NCBI GenBank assembly: GCA_910587035.1
Contig: CAJUMQ010000032.1
Span: forward strand, 1-19,522
DNA from: an uncultured Desulfovibrio sp.
GTDB lineage: Bacteria; Desulfobacterota; Desulfovibrionia; Desulfovibrionales; Desulfovibrionaceae
Length of the DNA stretch: 19,522 nt
Reading direction: 5' to 3'
The notes beneath the pieces are model-generated. The model searched no databases. It was not told the DNA's origin and was given only the letters and a program-made list of their open reading frames with translations. Positions 1-6,809 of the stretch are shown here, piece after piece. Position numbers and translations under genes: made by a program. Position 1 is the first letter of the stretch. Each line of letters starts with the position of its first letter.

Positions 1-143
1 TAGGAATTTCACAGAATTTGTTATTTAATCTTTGTTGAAATTTTGTTACATTACCGAATTGTGGTTCGCGTTTGGTCATTTTGCTTTCCTGCCTTTATGC
101 CTTTAAATCATGCGAGAAGCGAAGCGCCGAGCATGATGGGTTT

Positions 144-163
144 CCAAAGGGCTTGCCCTTTGG
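144..163. repeat. Short palindrome (possible intergenic REP-like unit)
   Basis: CCAAAGGGC and its exact reverse complement GCCCTTTGG are separated by only two bases. The RNA could fold as an 8-bp stem with a CTTG tetraloop. It lies in the apparently non-coding DNA upstream of the 295-936 gene. A C8 run at 211-218 and G-runs near 227-240 follow it. Dispersed intergenic palindromes of this kind are common in bacterial genomes. Membership in a repeat family cannot be shown from one copy. Confidence 0.5.
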
Positions 164-294
164 CAGGTTGTCGTGGTTGTCGTAGCACATGTGCCATCTT
201 GCCCCGAAGACCCCCCCCACACTTTTTGGGGAATTTGGGGGCTATGAAAAATCCTGTATGTTTGGCTCAGACTTTACCAAAAAGGGGAATTGCA

Positions 295-936
295 ATGCCA
301 AAGACAGGAAAAATCACTACGCAGCAAATTCAGAAGGAACAGAAGATTATTGCTCTCTTGCCGAAAAAAGATAACGGCCTTACGCGGGAAGAAGCGGGCG
401 AACTGCTGGCAAAAGATTTCAGGCTTGCCTTTAAAAAGGGCTACACGCCCCAGGAAATTTGCTTCATCTTCAGGGAATTTGGGATAACCATACCCGTGAA
501 AATTGTTTCCAAATACCAGATGGCAGGGGATGCCGCTGAAATTGACGGAGACAGACTGAAAGAAATATGCGGCAAGTTCGCCATGAATAAGGGAGCCGTT
601 TCCAATGAAGATAACAATGTGGCTGTCAAAAATGAGTTGAATGGCAGGAAAGAAATAGCAGACGCCAGCGTTGCTGCTGATGCCCTGAAATTGGAAGAAA
701 CAGTTTTCCATTCCTCCGCTGATGTGTCCGCCTCTGACGAAAATGGCATCACTTCAACGGGAAATACTGGCCATCAAGCAGAAAAATCCAGTCCAACGCA
801 TGGGCAAAATGCCGCTGGCGGGATGGCAAAATCAGAAGTGGGCAAGCAGAAACATTGGGATGATGATTTGGATATGAGCATGGATGATTGGTGCGGCCTG
901 GCAAAATCTGGCCGAGTGTATGCCCAGGGCGGGTAA
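295..936 (+). CDS. Hypothetical protein with an N-terminal HTH-like segment
   Basis: The frame is open from further upstream, but the ATG at 295 is preceded by an AGGGGAA ribosome-binding sequence at a suitable distance and starts a lysine-rich N-terminus. This gives 213 residues. An in-frame ATG at 244 is an alternative. Residues about 30-78 contain a segment with the pattern 'G-Y-T-P-Q-E-I-C-F-I-F-R-E-F-G-I-T-I-P', which looks like a short helix-turn-helix. I associate similar segments with accessory proteins of plasmid or mobilisation modules, but this is only an impression. The second half is Ser/Thr/Asn/Asp-rich and likely disordered, and ends in an acidic Asp/Met/Trp stretch (HWDDDLDMSMDDW). 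There is no signal peptide or membrane segment. The gene stands alone, with no co-directional neighbour within 260 bases. Function unknown; the gene itself is likely real. Confidence 0.6.
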   Translation: MPKTGKITTQQIQKEQKIIALLPKKDNGLTREEAGELLAKDFRLAFKKGYTPQEICFIFREFGITIPVKIVSKYQMAGDAAEIDGDRLKEICGKFAMNKGAVSNEDNNVAVKNELNGRKEIADASVAADALKLEETVFHSSADVSASDENGITSTGNTGHQAEKSSPTHGQNAAGGMAKSEVGKQKHWDDDLDMSMDDWCGLAKSGRVYAQGG

Positions 937-1248
937 ATGATGCCGTTCTGAAAATTCCGTCCACAGAATTTTGGCGGGATTTGACAGCCAAAATTTATTG
1001 CGCCGTGAATTGAGCGGGCACACTGGCCATACATTTTTTGATAACTTGATTAAAATCGGGCCATTGCAGGGGACTTTTGTAGCTAAAAAGCCAAATTGGG
1101 CTGGTTGCGAAAGATAAATTTTACAGGTAAAAACATTTTTTCAGCTATCCTCCAACTGTACGTCGGCACGACGCAAACAGATAAAGGAGAACAGAGCCAT
1201 GCGGAAATCATTTTCTCTTTATTAATTAAATAAGCTTTTAAATAAGAA
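937..1248. other. Intergenic region, mostly without recognisable content
   Basis: No convincing long gene is seen on either strand. The minus-strand open frames here look like shadows with no known motif. The one notable item is a strong ribosome-binding sequence (AAAGGAG at 1183-1189) before an ATG at 1199, listed separately. The last 50 bases are very AT-rich. Confidence 0.5.
1199..1225 (+). CDS. Possible 8-codon mini-ORF or leader upstream of the lipoprotein
   Basis: An AAAGGAG motif lies 9 bases before an ATG that encodes MRKSFSLY and then a TAA stop. It is the best ribosome-binding sequence in this flank, yet the frame closes after eight codons. The start resembles that of an exported protein (Met-Arg-Lys followed by hydrophobic residues), and the real lipoprotein begins 24 bases after this stop with a weaker Shine-Dalgarno. 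It could be a leader peptide, a translational-coupling element, or the remnant of an original start broken by mutation. Confidence 0.25.
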   Translation: MRKSFSLY

Positions 1249-1572
1249 ATGAGAGTATTTATTTTTATATTTTTATTATTACTCGGCTGCAGTAATAAAT
1301 ACACTGTATATCGATTTGACAATGGTGATGATTATTACATAGACGGCTTACGCCGGGTTGAAGATTCTCAAAAACGCATAGGATATCAGGATGAAACTGG
1401 AAAAATTGTTATCAAGCCCAGTTTTAAATTTGGATTTCCATTTGATAATGGAAAAGCAAAAGTAACAGACTGTGGCAATATGCGCGAAGTTCCAGGATCA
1501 GGGGGAGAGCATAAAGAATGGATAAGCAATAATTGGTATTATATAGATAAGACTGGAAAGCGCTTGCCATAG
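1249..1572 (+). CDS. Small lipoprotein with a WG-type repeat
   Basis: The protein has 107 residues. The N-terminus is a short lipoprotein signal: Met-Arg, a hydrophobic run of Val/Phe/Ile/Leu, and a lipobox Leu-Leu-Gly-Cys with Cys14 as the expected lipidated residue. The mature part is rich in Tyr, Gly, Asp and Lys. It contains 'IGYQDETGKIVIKPSFKFG.PFDNGKAKV' and ends 'YYIDKTGKRLP'. Both match the WG/KWG beta-repeat pattern (xW/YxDxxGKxVIxPxF). Such proteins are small secreted or envelope proteins of mostly unknown role. The ribosome-binding sequence before the ATG is weak. The gene is clearly more AT-rich than its surroundings, which suggests recent acquisition. It is probably anchored to the inner or outer membrane; no function beyond that can be given. 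Confidence 0.7.
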   Translation: MRVFIFIFLLLLGCSNKYTVYRFDNGDDYYIDGLRRVEDSQKRIGYQDETGKIVIKPSFKFGFPFDNGKAKVTDCGNMREVPGSGGEHKEWISNNWYYIDKTGKRLP

Positions 1573-1797
1573 AAATATGACAAGTTTCCAGTTTTTACTT
1601 TGTCACTTCGCCCATTTGCGCCAGATAAAAGTTGCCCCCGGCTCAGGGCAAATGAGCTGGGAGTGTAAAATGCGGTAACCGGTATTGGTAGCTGGAAATG
1701 AGGAGCGCTAACCGCGTCATTGCCAGCCCTGGATGCGTCTTGGCCGGACAATTCCGGGGTTCCCTTTTTGTATAAGTCCTATTGGCATGATTGGCAA

Positions 1798-1820
1798 GGC
1801 CATTGTTTGCGGCAATGGCC
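1798..1820. repeat. Hairpin downstream of the AlpA-like gene
   Basis: GGCCATTG and CAATGGCC form an exact 8-bp inverted repeat around a 7-base loop. It starts seven bases after the stop of the minus-strand AlpA-like gene, a position typical of a transcript-end structure. No T-run follows on the minus strand, so a classic intrinsic terminator is not supported. Confidence 0.35.
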
Positions 1821-1826
1821 GCCAGT

Positions 1827-2021
1827 CTATTCCTTCTCCATTTGGCTTCTTGGGCCACTGGCAATTTCTTCGGCAAGCTTTTCAATCTCGTCCTTGCGCC
1901 AGACTGTTGTCTTTGGCCCAAGTTTTACAGGTTTGGGGAAACGGCCAGTCTTGCAACCTGCCCACCATGCGCTTCTGCTGATGGGAAAAATCTCCAGCAC
2001 CTGGGGAAGGCGTAAAAACAC
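1827..2021 (-). CDS. AlpA-family DNA-binding regulator (excisionase-like)
   Basis: The protein has 64 residues and fits the small AlpA/MerR-like helix-turn-helix family. Diagnostic text is 'FLRLPQVLEIFPISRSAWWAGCKTGRFPKPVKLGPKTTVWRKDEI', which is a recognition helix, the 'G-R-F-P-x-P-V-K-L-G' wing and the 'W-R-x-x-E-I' closing helix. No ATG is available in frame after the upstream TAA, so a GTG at 2019-2021 is taken as the start. AlpA proteins activate integrase or excision genes of P4-like elements and act as recombination directionality factors. The gene lies 39 bases behind the integrase gene on the same strand, which fits such a role. Because both adjacent integrases are broken, it may now be orphaned. 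Confidence 0.75.
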   Translation of the reverse strand: MFLRLPQVLEIFPISRSAWWAGCKTGRFPKPVKLGPKTTVWRKDEIEKLAEEIASGPRSQMEKE

Positions 2022-2060
2022 GCATTTCGGTTTTTCGTCCTGTATTTTTGATACCTCTGG

Positions 2061-3323
2061 TTATGTGGTTTCAGGAGTTCCAGCCATGTCCTTCATGGCC
2101 GCTGTTTTTAAGTTATCCAAAAAATCGCTCCATGCCTGCATCATCTTCCGGCGTTCAGGCAAATATTGGGCATGGTTGTAGGCGGCTCTTACAGCGTCCC
2201 TGTGGTCGTGGGATAGCTGGCGCTCAATCCAGTCACTGTTGAAGCCCATTTCATTGAGCAGTGTTGAAGCCATTGAGCGGAAGCCGTGAACACACATTTC
2301 ATCGCGGCCATATCCCTTGCGCCGGAGAGCGGCCAGCAATGTTGATTTCTGGATCGCTTTGTCTTTCAGTCTTGCCGATGGAAACAGGTATTTGCCATTT
2401 CACGAAAAACGGTAAAGCTCTTTCAGAATTTCCAATGCCTGTTGCGATAACGGAACAAGGTGCATTTCGCGCTTTTTCATTCTCTCAGCGGGTATGCGCC
2501 ATTCGGCGCGTTCAAAGTCAACTTCCGGCCATTCCGCCCAGATAAGCTCTTTTTCCCTGACAAAAACATGGGGCATGAGCCGCAAGGCGCAAGTTACAGG
2601 ATAATAGCCGGGGTGCTGATCCAGCTCTAAAAGCAGTTTGCCGATTTTTTTCTTGTCCAGAATGGCTGGGTGATGTTTTGGGCGCTTGGTGCGGATTGCC
2701 CCGCGCAAGTCAGCTGTGATGTCATGTTGCGCCCTTGATGTGGCAATGGCATAGCGAAAAACCCTGCCGCATAGCTGGATAAGCAAATGGGCGTGGTTGA
2801 GTCTGTTCGCTTTCTCAAAAGGTTTGATGAACGCGAGTATGTCAGCCGCCTGGATTTTGGTTATTGGCATATTGCCGATATGCGGGAAAATGTGTTTTTC
2901 AAGACAATAAAGCATAAAAGTTCGTCCAGTTGGCAAAATATGGGCTGTCTGCGTTTCCTGCCATTCAAGGCCAATGCTTCTGAATGAATTGGCCTGTTCA
3001 GCTTCCTTTGCGGCTTGTGTGTCCTTTTTGTGCTGGATTGGGTCAATGCCATCGGCAAGTAGCTTTTTTGCCTCGTCCCTTTTCTCACGCGCCCTTTTCA
3101 GGGAGACAGTCGGATATTCACCAAAACTCAGGAGCTTGCTTTTCTTGTTATAGCGGTAAGCCATGCGCCAGAGTTTGCTTCCGCTTGTCGGGATAAACAG
3201 GAACAGGCCGCCGCCATCAGCGTATTTTTTGGCCTTGTCTGCCGCTTTCAGATTGCGTATGTAGGTATCGGTGAGCAATTTTGGGCCTCCAGAGGGGTAT
3301 GAGTTTTGTTTTTTGCTGTCCAT
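2061..3323 (-). pseudogene. P4-type tyrosine integrase interrupted by one in-frame TGA
   Basis: The two open pieces (down to 2400, and from 2339 to 2061) are in the same frame and are separated by a single TGA at 2400-2402. Without it they form one integrase of about 420 residues. The N-terminal arm-binding domain (LTDTYIRNLK...YADGGGLFL...GSKLWRMAYRY...SFGEYPTVSLKRAR) is followed by a SAM-like core-binding domain. The catalytic domain keeps Arg I (VREKELIWAEW), the H-x-x-R box (HGFRS), the second His (QLSHDHR) and the Tyr nucleophile (AAYNHAQYLPERR). At the stop, the neighbouring paralogue reads Ser-Gly-Asn-Gly-Lys, so GGA to TGA is the simplest explanation. The start at 3323 is an ATG. A TTG at 3278, seven bases after GGAGG, is an equally good start and matches the paralogue. 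Read-through could in principle give a full enzyme. Confidence 0.85.
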
Positions 3324-3361
3324 TGTGATATTTTTCAACAATTATAGCCAGTTATCCAATG

Positions 3362-3392
3362 GGTATCGCCATACTTAGCGTAACTCGATACC
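3362..3392. promoter_or_regulatory. Inverted GGTATCG / CGATACC sites between the two integrase genes
   Basis: GGTATCG at 3362-3368 and CGATACC at 3386-3392 are exact inverted copies, 17 bases apart, upstream of the minus-strand integrase. A third copy (AGGTATCG, 3263-3270) lies inside the 5' end of that gene. It sits in the same place as a GATACCCACA-type site in the second integrase gene. The arrangement fits integrase or AlpA binding sites. The rest of 3342-3504 holds no gene I can support. Confidence 0.4.
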
Positions 3393-3504
3393 TCCATATA
3401 TTCCCGCAAAGCTGATAGATGCAAGCGCCCTTTAATGGTTTTTACTGGACTACTAAAATAACTTAATTCAATATATTTCAGTATATTATCAATACAGGCA
3501 AGTC

Positions 3505-4472
3505 CTATGAATATCCAATACAACGTTGCATGGTGGCGTCCGATATGGGCTGTGTTTCTGTCCTTGTGGATGGAAATAGATACTTGCCATTGCCGGAATA
3601 GAGCTTCAGGTTTTTCAGAATTGCAAGAGCCTGTTCAGATAAGGGAACGATATGGAGACGGCGCATTTTCATGCGTTCCGCCGGTATGCGCCATTCTTTT
3701 GCTTCAAGATCAAATTCAGACCATTGGGCGCAACGCAGTTCGCTTGGGCGTACAAATACCAGGGGAGCAAGTTTGAGTGCGCAGACAAGCGGGATATAGC
3801 CAGGATAATCATCTATGGCCTGTAACAGCTGTCCGACTTTTTCCTTATCAAGCACAGCCGCCCTGTGGGTAACTTTTCGGGGACGCAATGCGCCATGCAA
3901 ATCGGCTGTGATATTATGCTTGGCTTTGCCCAAAACAACGGCATAGCGGAACACCTGATTGATTATCTGGAGTACGCGGCGGGATGTCTCGCTGTTGCCT
4001 TTCTCGTCAATGGGTTTGACTATTGCCAATATGTCGGCGGTTTCCAGTTTCGCGATATGCTTTTTGCCAATGGACGGGAAAATATAGGTTTGGAGACGAT
4101 AAAGAACGGTGCCCTGATGTTTGGCGGAAAAGCCTCCAAGTCGTGTCTTGTGCCATTCCAGGGCTATATTCTCAAAACTGTCGCGCTCGGCAATGGCCCT
4201 TGTTCCCTGGCATTTTTCTTTTGCTCTGCCGGGTCAATGCCTTTTGCCAGAAGTCCCTTGGCTTCCTCGCGTTTTGCCCTGGCATCTTTCAATGAGATTG
4301 TTGGATAATCGCCAAAACTGAGCAGCTTGCATTTGCCGTCAAAACGGTAGGACATGCGCCAGAGCTTGCTTCCGGTTGGCGGCACATAGAGAAATAGCCC
4401 TCCGCCATCAAAATATTTGCGGGGCTTCGCTTCCGGTTTCAGACTGCGGATGTGGGTATCTGTCAAAGGCAT
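3505..4472 (-). pseudogene. Second P4-type tyrosine integrase, frameshifted and C-terminally truncated
   Basis: The start ATG at 4472 follows GGAGGT by seven bases. The N-terminus (MPLTDTHIRSLKPEAKPRKYFDGGGLFLYVPPTGSKLWRMSYRF) matches the adjacent integrase. Near 4197-4203 the frame breaks after 'AREQ'. In the next frame the expected sequence resumes (AIAERDSFENIALEWHKT...IFPSIGKKHIAKL) and runs on to 'VFVRPSELRCAQWSEFDLEAKEWRIPAERMK' and 'YSGNGKYLFPSTR'. A loss of one base is the simplest cause. The gene then ends at 'DATMQRCIGYS', before the H-x-x-R box, the second His and the catalytic Tyr. About 75 residues are missing, so it cannot be an active recombinase. It lies about 240 bases from the tRNA fragment, the usual place for the integrase that used that site. 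Confidence 0.85.
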
Positions 4473-4599
4473 TTCCGCTACCTCCATCTTGTTGGACTGC
4501 ATGATACCCACATGGACAAAAAGATTTGAATTTCAGTATGTTATCTCTGTGGGTATCGGGTATGAGCATAACACAGCGATGCCCACAAATATACCCACA
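4451..4599. repeat. Cluster of GATACCCACA arm-type sites
   Basis: Exact TGTGGGTATC lies at 4451-4460 and 4548-4557, and exact GATACCCACA at 4503-4512. Close variants are GATGCCCACA at 4578-4587 and ATACCCACA at 4591-4599. Five copies in 149 bases, in both orientations, beside an integrase gene and 110-260 bases from a tRNA-derived core, fit the arm-binding sites of a P4-type integrase. The first copy is inside the integrase coding region, so binding could also repress the gene. Confidence 0.6.
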
Positions 4600-4663
4600 A
4601 AAATTGTGGATGCAACTGGACTTGGGTACACTTCGGGAAACCGTATTGGAGCGTTAAAACAAG

Positions 4664-4694
4664 GAATGCCAAGGCTTTTTACACCTTGGCATTC
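4664..4694 (-). terminator. Intrinsic terminator downstream of the tRNA fragment
   Basis: GAATGCCAAGG (4664-4674) and CCTTGGCATTC (4684-4694) form an exact 11-bp stem around a 9-base loop. Read on the minus strand, the stem is followed by CTTGTTTT, a short U-tract. It lies 17 bases beyond the CCA end of the minus-strand tRNA fragment, as expected for a tRNA transcription terminator carried along with the attachment site. Confidence 0.65.
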
Positions 4695-4711
4695 TCTATT
4701 ATACCCAAATT

Positions 4712-4755
4712 TGGCGTCACCAACGGGATTTGAACCCGTCTTAGCGGCTTGAGAG
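4712..4755 (-). other. 3' half of a tRNA gene (probable attachment-site core)
   Basis: On the minus strand this reads as anticodon loop CTCTCAA, anticodon 3' stem GCCGC, a 4-base variable region, T-stem/loop ACGGG-TTCAAAT-CCCGT, acceptor 3' strand TGGTGAC, discriminator G and CCA. The partner strand of the acceptor stem (GTCACCA), the D arm and a proper 5' anticodon stem are absent upstream, so only the half from the anticodon loop onward is present. The implied anticodon CTC and the GACGCCA end suggest tRNA-Glu, tentatively. P4-type integrases commonly use this half of a tRNA gene, and homology stopping at the anticodon loop is what an att core looks like. Confidence 0.7.
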
Positions 4756-4804
4756 CCGTACAAGGGACGCTTGCTACCCGCTATTTTCAAGGGTTTTATG
4801 TTCA

Positions 4805-4830
4805 TCTTGGAGCATTGAGATGCACCAAGA
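4805..4830. repeat. Near-perfect inverted repeat next to the att core
   Basis: TCTTGG-A-GCAT, loop TGAG, ATGC-A-CCAAGA: an 11-position stem with one A/A mismatch. It sits 50 bases from the tRNA fragment and is followed directly by the TTTTGTAAACA repeats. No T-run follows at once, so a protein-binding dyad (excision or repressor operator) seems more likely than a terminator. Confidence 0.5.
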
Positions 4831-4839
4831 TACACCACT

Positions 4840-4863
4840 TTTTGTAAACAAGTTTTGTAAACA
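4840..4863. promoter_or_regulatory. Direct repeat TTTTGTAAACA (candidate operator)
   Basis: Two exact 11-base copies start 13 bases apart, followed by a related TTGTACAG. They lie at the start of the leader to the replication operon. The sequence shows only the repeat; the operator role is inferred from position. Confidence 0.35.
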
Positions 4864-5174
4864 GCCTTGTACAGTTTCTTCCGCCTCTGTTTGCGTAGCT
4901 GGCATTCAGGCCGCTGTCAAGCAAGCAGTTCCCCGCCAAGCCCTTATGGCTGGCGCTTCTATTTCCAACCCTGCCTCCATAAGAAAATCCCCTGTAACCC
5001 CTATCTTTTTAATTCAAGCCAACAATCCCATCCGCTGGCCTGGTCGCGGGTCCTTACCGGGCTATGAAAGACCGAGGGACGGCTTCCCCCGGCTTTCGGT
5101 CGATTTTGAAAATGTAAAATCTTGTAGAAAAATAGAAAGTTTTTTTGCGTTTTGCGCGGGGCTGGAGGGTGGCC

Positions 5175-6809
5175 ATGACTAATGACCGTCATGACAATCC
5201 AGTGGACGGTGGCGCTCCCTCCGATATTGAAAGCAAAGTGGCTGCGCGGGTTGCTGAAATTGAAGCCAAAGTTGCCGCAAAAGAAGATCCATCCAATCAG
5301 GATGCGCCACTGGACAAACATTTTGTCCTTGATTGCCTTTCAAGAAACAAAGTGGGCGATGCCACCTTATTCTGCGCCCTGTTTCGGGGCAAATATGTGT
5401 TTGTGCAGGAGTGGGAAAAATTCCTGTATTGGTCTGGACATTATTGGGTGGTGGATATGCGCAGTATGCGGGCGCTCGCGGATGCCGAGCGGGTCTGCCA
5501 AGCCTATCTCAATGCCTGGGCGCAATGCGATGAGGAGGAAGGCTCGCCGCTTCACAAGAAATTGACAAAACGCATTGACTCCCTCCGCAGTCATCGGGGC
5601 CGGGAAGAAATGCTGAAATGCGTAACCACCATTGACAATGCTCCGGTTATTTCGGTTGAGCAGCTGGATCAGCAGCCATATCTCCTTGCCACTCCGACAG
5701 GCGTGATTGACCTTCGCACTGGAGAATGCAATCCGGGCAAGCCGGAACAATATATTACTTCCCCATGTCCTACCCCTTGGAAAGGACTGGATGCGCCATC
5801 TCCGGATTTTCAAAATTATCTTTTGACCTGTATGGCCGAGGATCAGGAAATGGCGGATTTCATTATCCGCCTGTTAGGTTATGGCCTCCTGGGTGAAAAA
5901 TACCTCCATATCTGGGCCATCATGTATGGCCCGCTTTCCCGCAATGGCAAGGATACCTTGATGAATGTCATCAAGCGTATTCTTGGCCGAAAGCTGCATA
6001 TCCGTTTCCCCGTTGGAATGCTGGTGGAACAGAAATTCCAGCGCGACAGCTCACAGCCGCAAGCAGACCTTATGGCTCTGCGCGGGGCTAAAATTGCCTA
6101 TGCTTCTGAAGCCAACTCCCGGCAGGCTCTGGATCAGGCCAAAATTAAAGATTTGACTGGCGGTGGTTTCATAACTGCGCGTGGCCTGACTGACAAGGAG
6201 ATGACCGAGTGGAAGCAATCGGCTCTCCTGCTCTTGCTAACAAACTATTTGCCAAAACTGGACGCCAGTGATGATGGATTCAATGCGCGGACACTCTGCA
6301 TTGAATGGCCAGTAAAATTTGTGCCAAATCCGGTCAAAGAGTATGAGCGAAAAATTGATCTGCAAATGGCCAAAAAGCTTGAAGCAGAAGATTCCGGCAT
6401 TCTGGCCCTCCTGGTCAGAGGTTGTATGGATGTTATTGCCAATGGCCTGCGCATTCCGGAGAAAGTGCTTCAGTTTACCCGCGAGCAGATTGATTCATTT
6501 GACGATATTGGAAAATTCCTGAAAGAATGCTGCGTTCTTGAAGACCCGCCTACTGGTGGCCGCGAGTATGCTACACGCACAGCCGCATCCGAATTGCTGA
6601 AGGTCTGTAATTGGTGGTGCAAAAAAATACTTGGCAATTCCTACCCGTATACTCCGAAAAAATTCACTCCGGCTCTGGAGAAAAAAGGCATCCAGACCAA
6701 GAAAAGCTCTGTCATGTTCTACTTGGGCGTCACGGTGAAGCCTGAAGTCATGGACGAATTTGATGACGATCAGGCGAAAGATGAGGAAAAAAGGAGGAAC
6801 AGGCTGTGA
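5175..6809 (+). CDS. D5-like phage replicative helicase (SF3 family, DUF5906-type)
   Basis: The protein has 544 residues from the ATG at 5175, which follows GGAGGGT by 5 bases. Residues 40-240 match the D5 N-terminal region found in phage and plasmid primase-helicases (...LLATPTGVIDLRTGE...). The SF3 ATPase core follows: Walker A GPLSRNGKDTL (252-262), the acidic motif KIAYASEAN with Glu312, the DLTGGGFITAR segment (326-336), sensor Asn357 in LLTNYLP, and Arg372 as a likely arginine finger. No primase active site is visible; that activity is supplied by the TOPRIM protein two frames downstream. It should form a hexameric ring that unwinds the phage origin. It is the first gene of the replication operon. 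Its stop overlaps a possible small ORF (GTGA). Confidence 0.9.
   Translation: MTNDRHDNPVDGGAPSDIESKVAARVAEIEAKVAAKEDPSNQDAPLDKHFVLDCLSRNKVGDATLFCALFRGKYVFVQEWEKFLYWSGHYWVVDMRSMRALADAERVCQAYLNAWAQCDEEEGSPLHKKLTKRIDSLRSHRGREEMLKCVTTIDNAPVISVEQLDQQPYLLATPTGVIDLRTGECNPGKPEQYITSPCPTPWKGLDAPSPDFQNYLLTCMAEDQEMADFIIRLLGYGLLGEKYLHIWAIMYGPLSRNGKDTLMNVIKRILGRKLHIRFPVGMLVEQKFQRDSSQPQADLMALRGAKIAYASEANSRQALDQAKIKDLTGGGFITARGLTDKEMTEWKQSALLLLLTNYLPKLDASDDGFNARTLCIEWPVKFVPNPVKEYERKIDLQMAKKLEAEDSGILALLVRGCMDVIANGLRIPEKVLQFTREQIDSFDDIGKFLKECCVLEDPPTGGREYATRTAASELLKVCNWWCKKILGNSYPYTPKKFTPALEKKGIQTKKSSVMFYLGVTVKPEVMDEFDDDQAKDEEKRRNRL

Larger units (their letters stand above)
4756..5174. other. Non-coding control-like region before the replication genes
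   Basis: No convincing gene is seen. The open frames here have no recognisable motif or ribosome-binding sequence. The region holds a near-perfect hairpin (4805-4830) and two direct copies of TTTTGTAAACA (4840-4850, 4853-4863). It also holds a 6-bp inverted repeat GACCGA/TCGGTC (5070-5075, 5096-5101), then an AT-rich stretch just before the helicase gene. It occupies the place where a phage early promoter and operators would be expected, but no repressor gene accompanies it. Confidence 0.45.

Noticed and set aside
1539..1921. Overlapping minus-strand frames downstream of the lipoprotein
   Set aside because: They have no motifs or ribosome-binding sites and include the hairpin at 1798-1820; composition looks non-coding.
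2400..2402. TGA as selenocysteine or a recoded sense codon in the integrase
   Set aside because: No SECIS-like hairpin was recognised, the paralogue has Gly there, and other genes in the window end normally at TGA.
3335..3523. Minus-strand 62-residue frame between the integrases
   Set aside because: It overlaps both integrase ends and the inverted GGTATCG sites; composition and start do not support a gene.
4417..4752. Plus-strand open frame ending in SPTGFEPVLAA
   Set aside because: This ending is the antisense translation of a tRNA T-arm and CCA end. The frame also runs antisense to the integrase 5' end and across its repeat sites.
4533..4838. Minus-strand open frame of 101 residues across the tRNA fragment
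   Set aside because: It spans the terminator stem, the tRNA half and the hairpin, with no ribosome-binding site or family pattern.
4820..5182. Plus-strand open frame of 120 residues before the helicase
   Set aside because: It has no recognisable motif or ribosome-binding sequence, and covers the direct repeats and control-like region.
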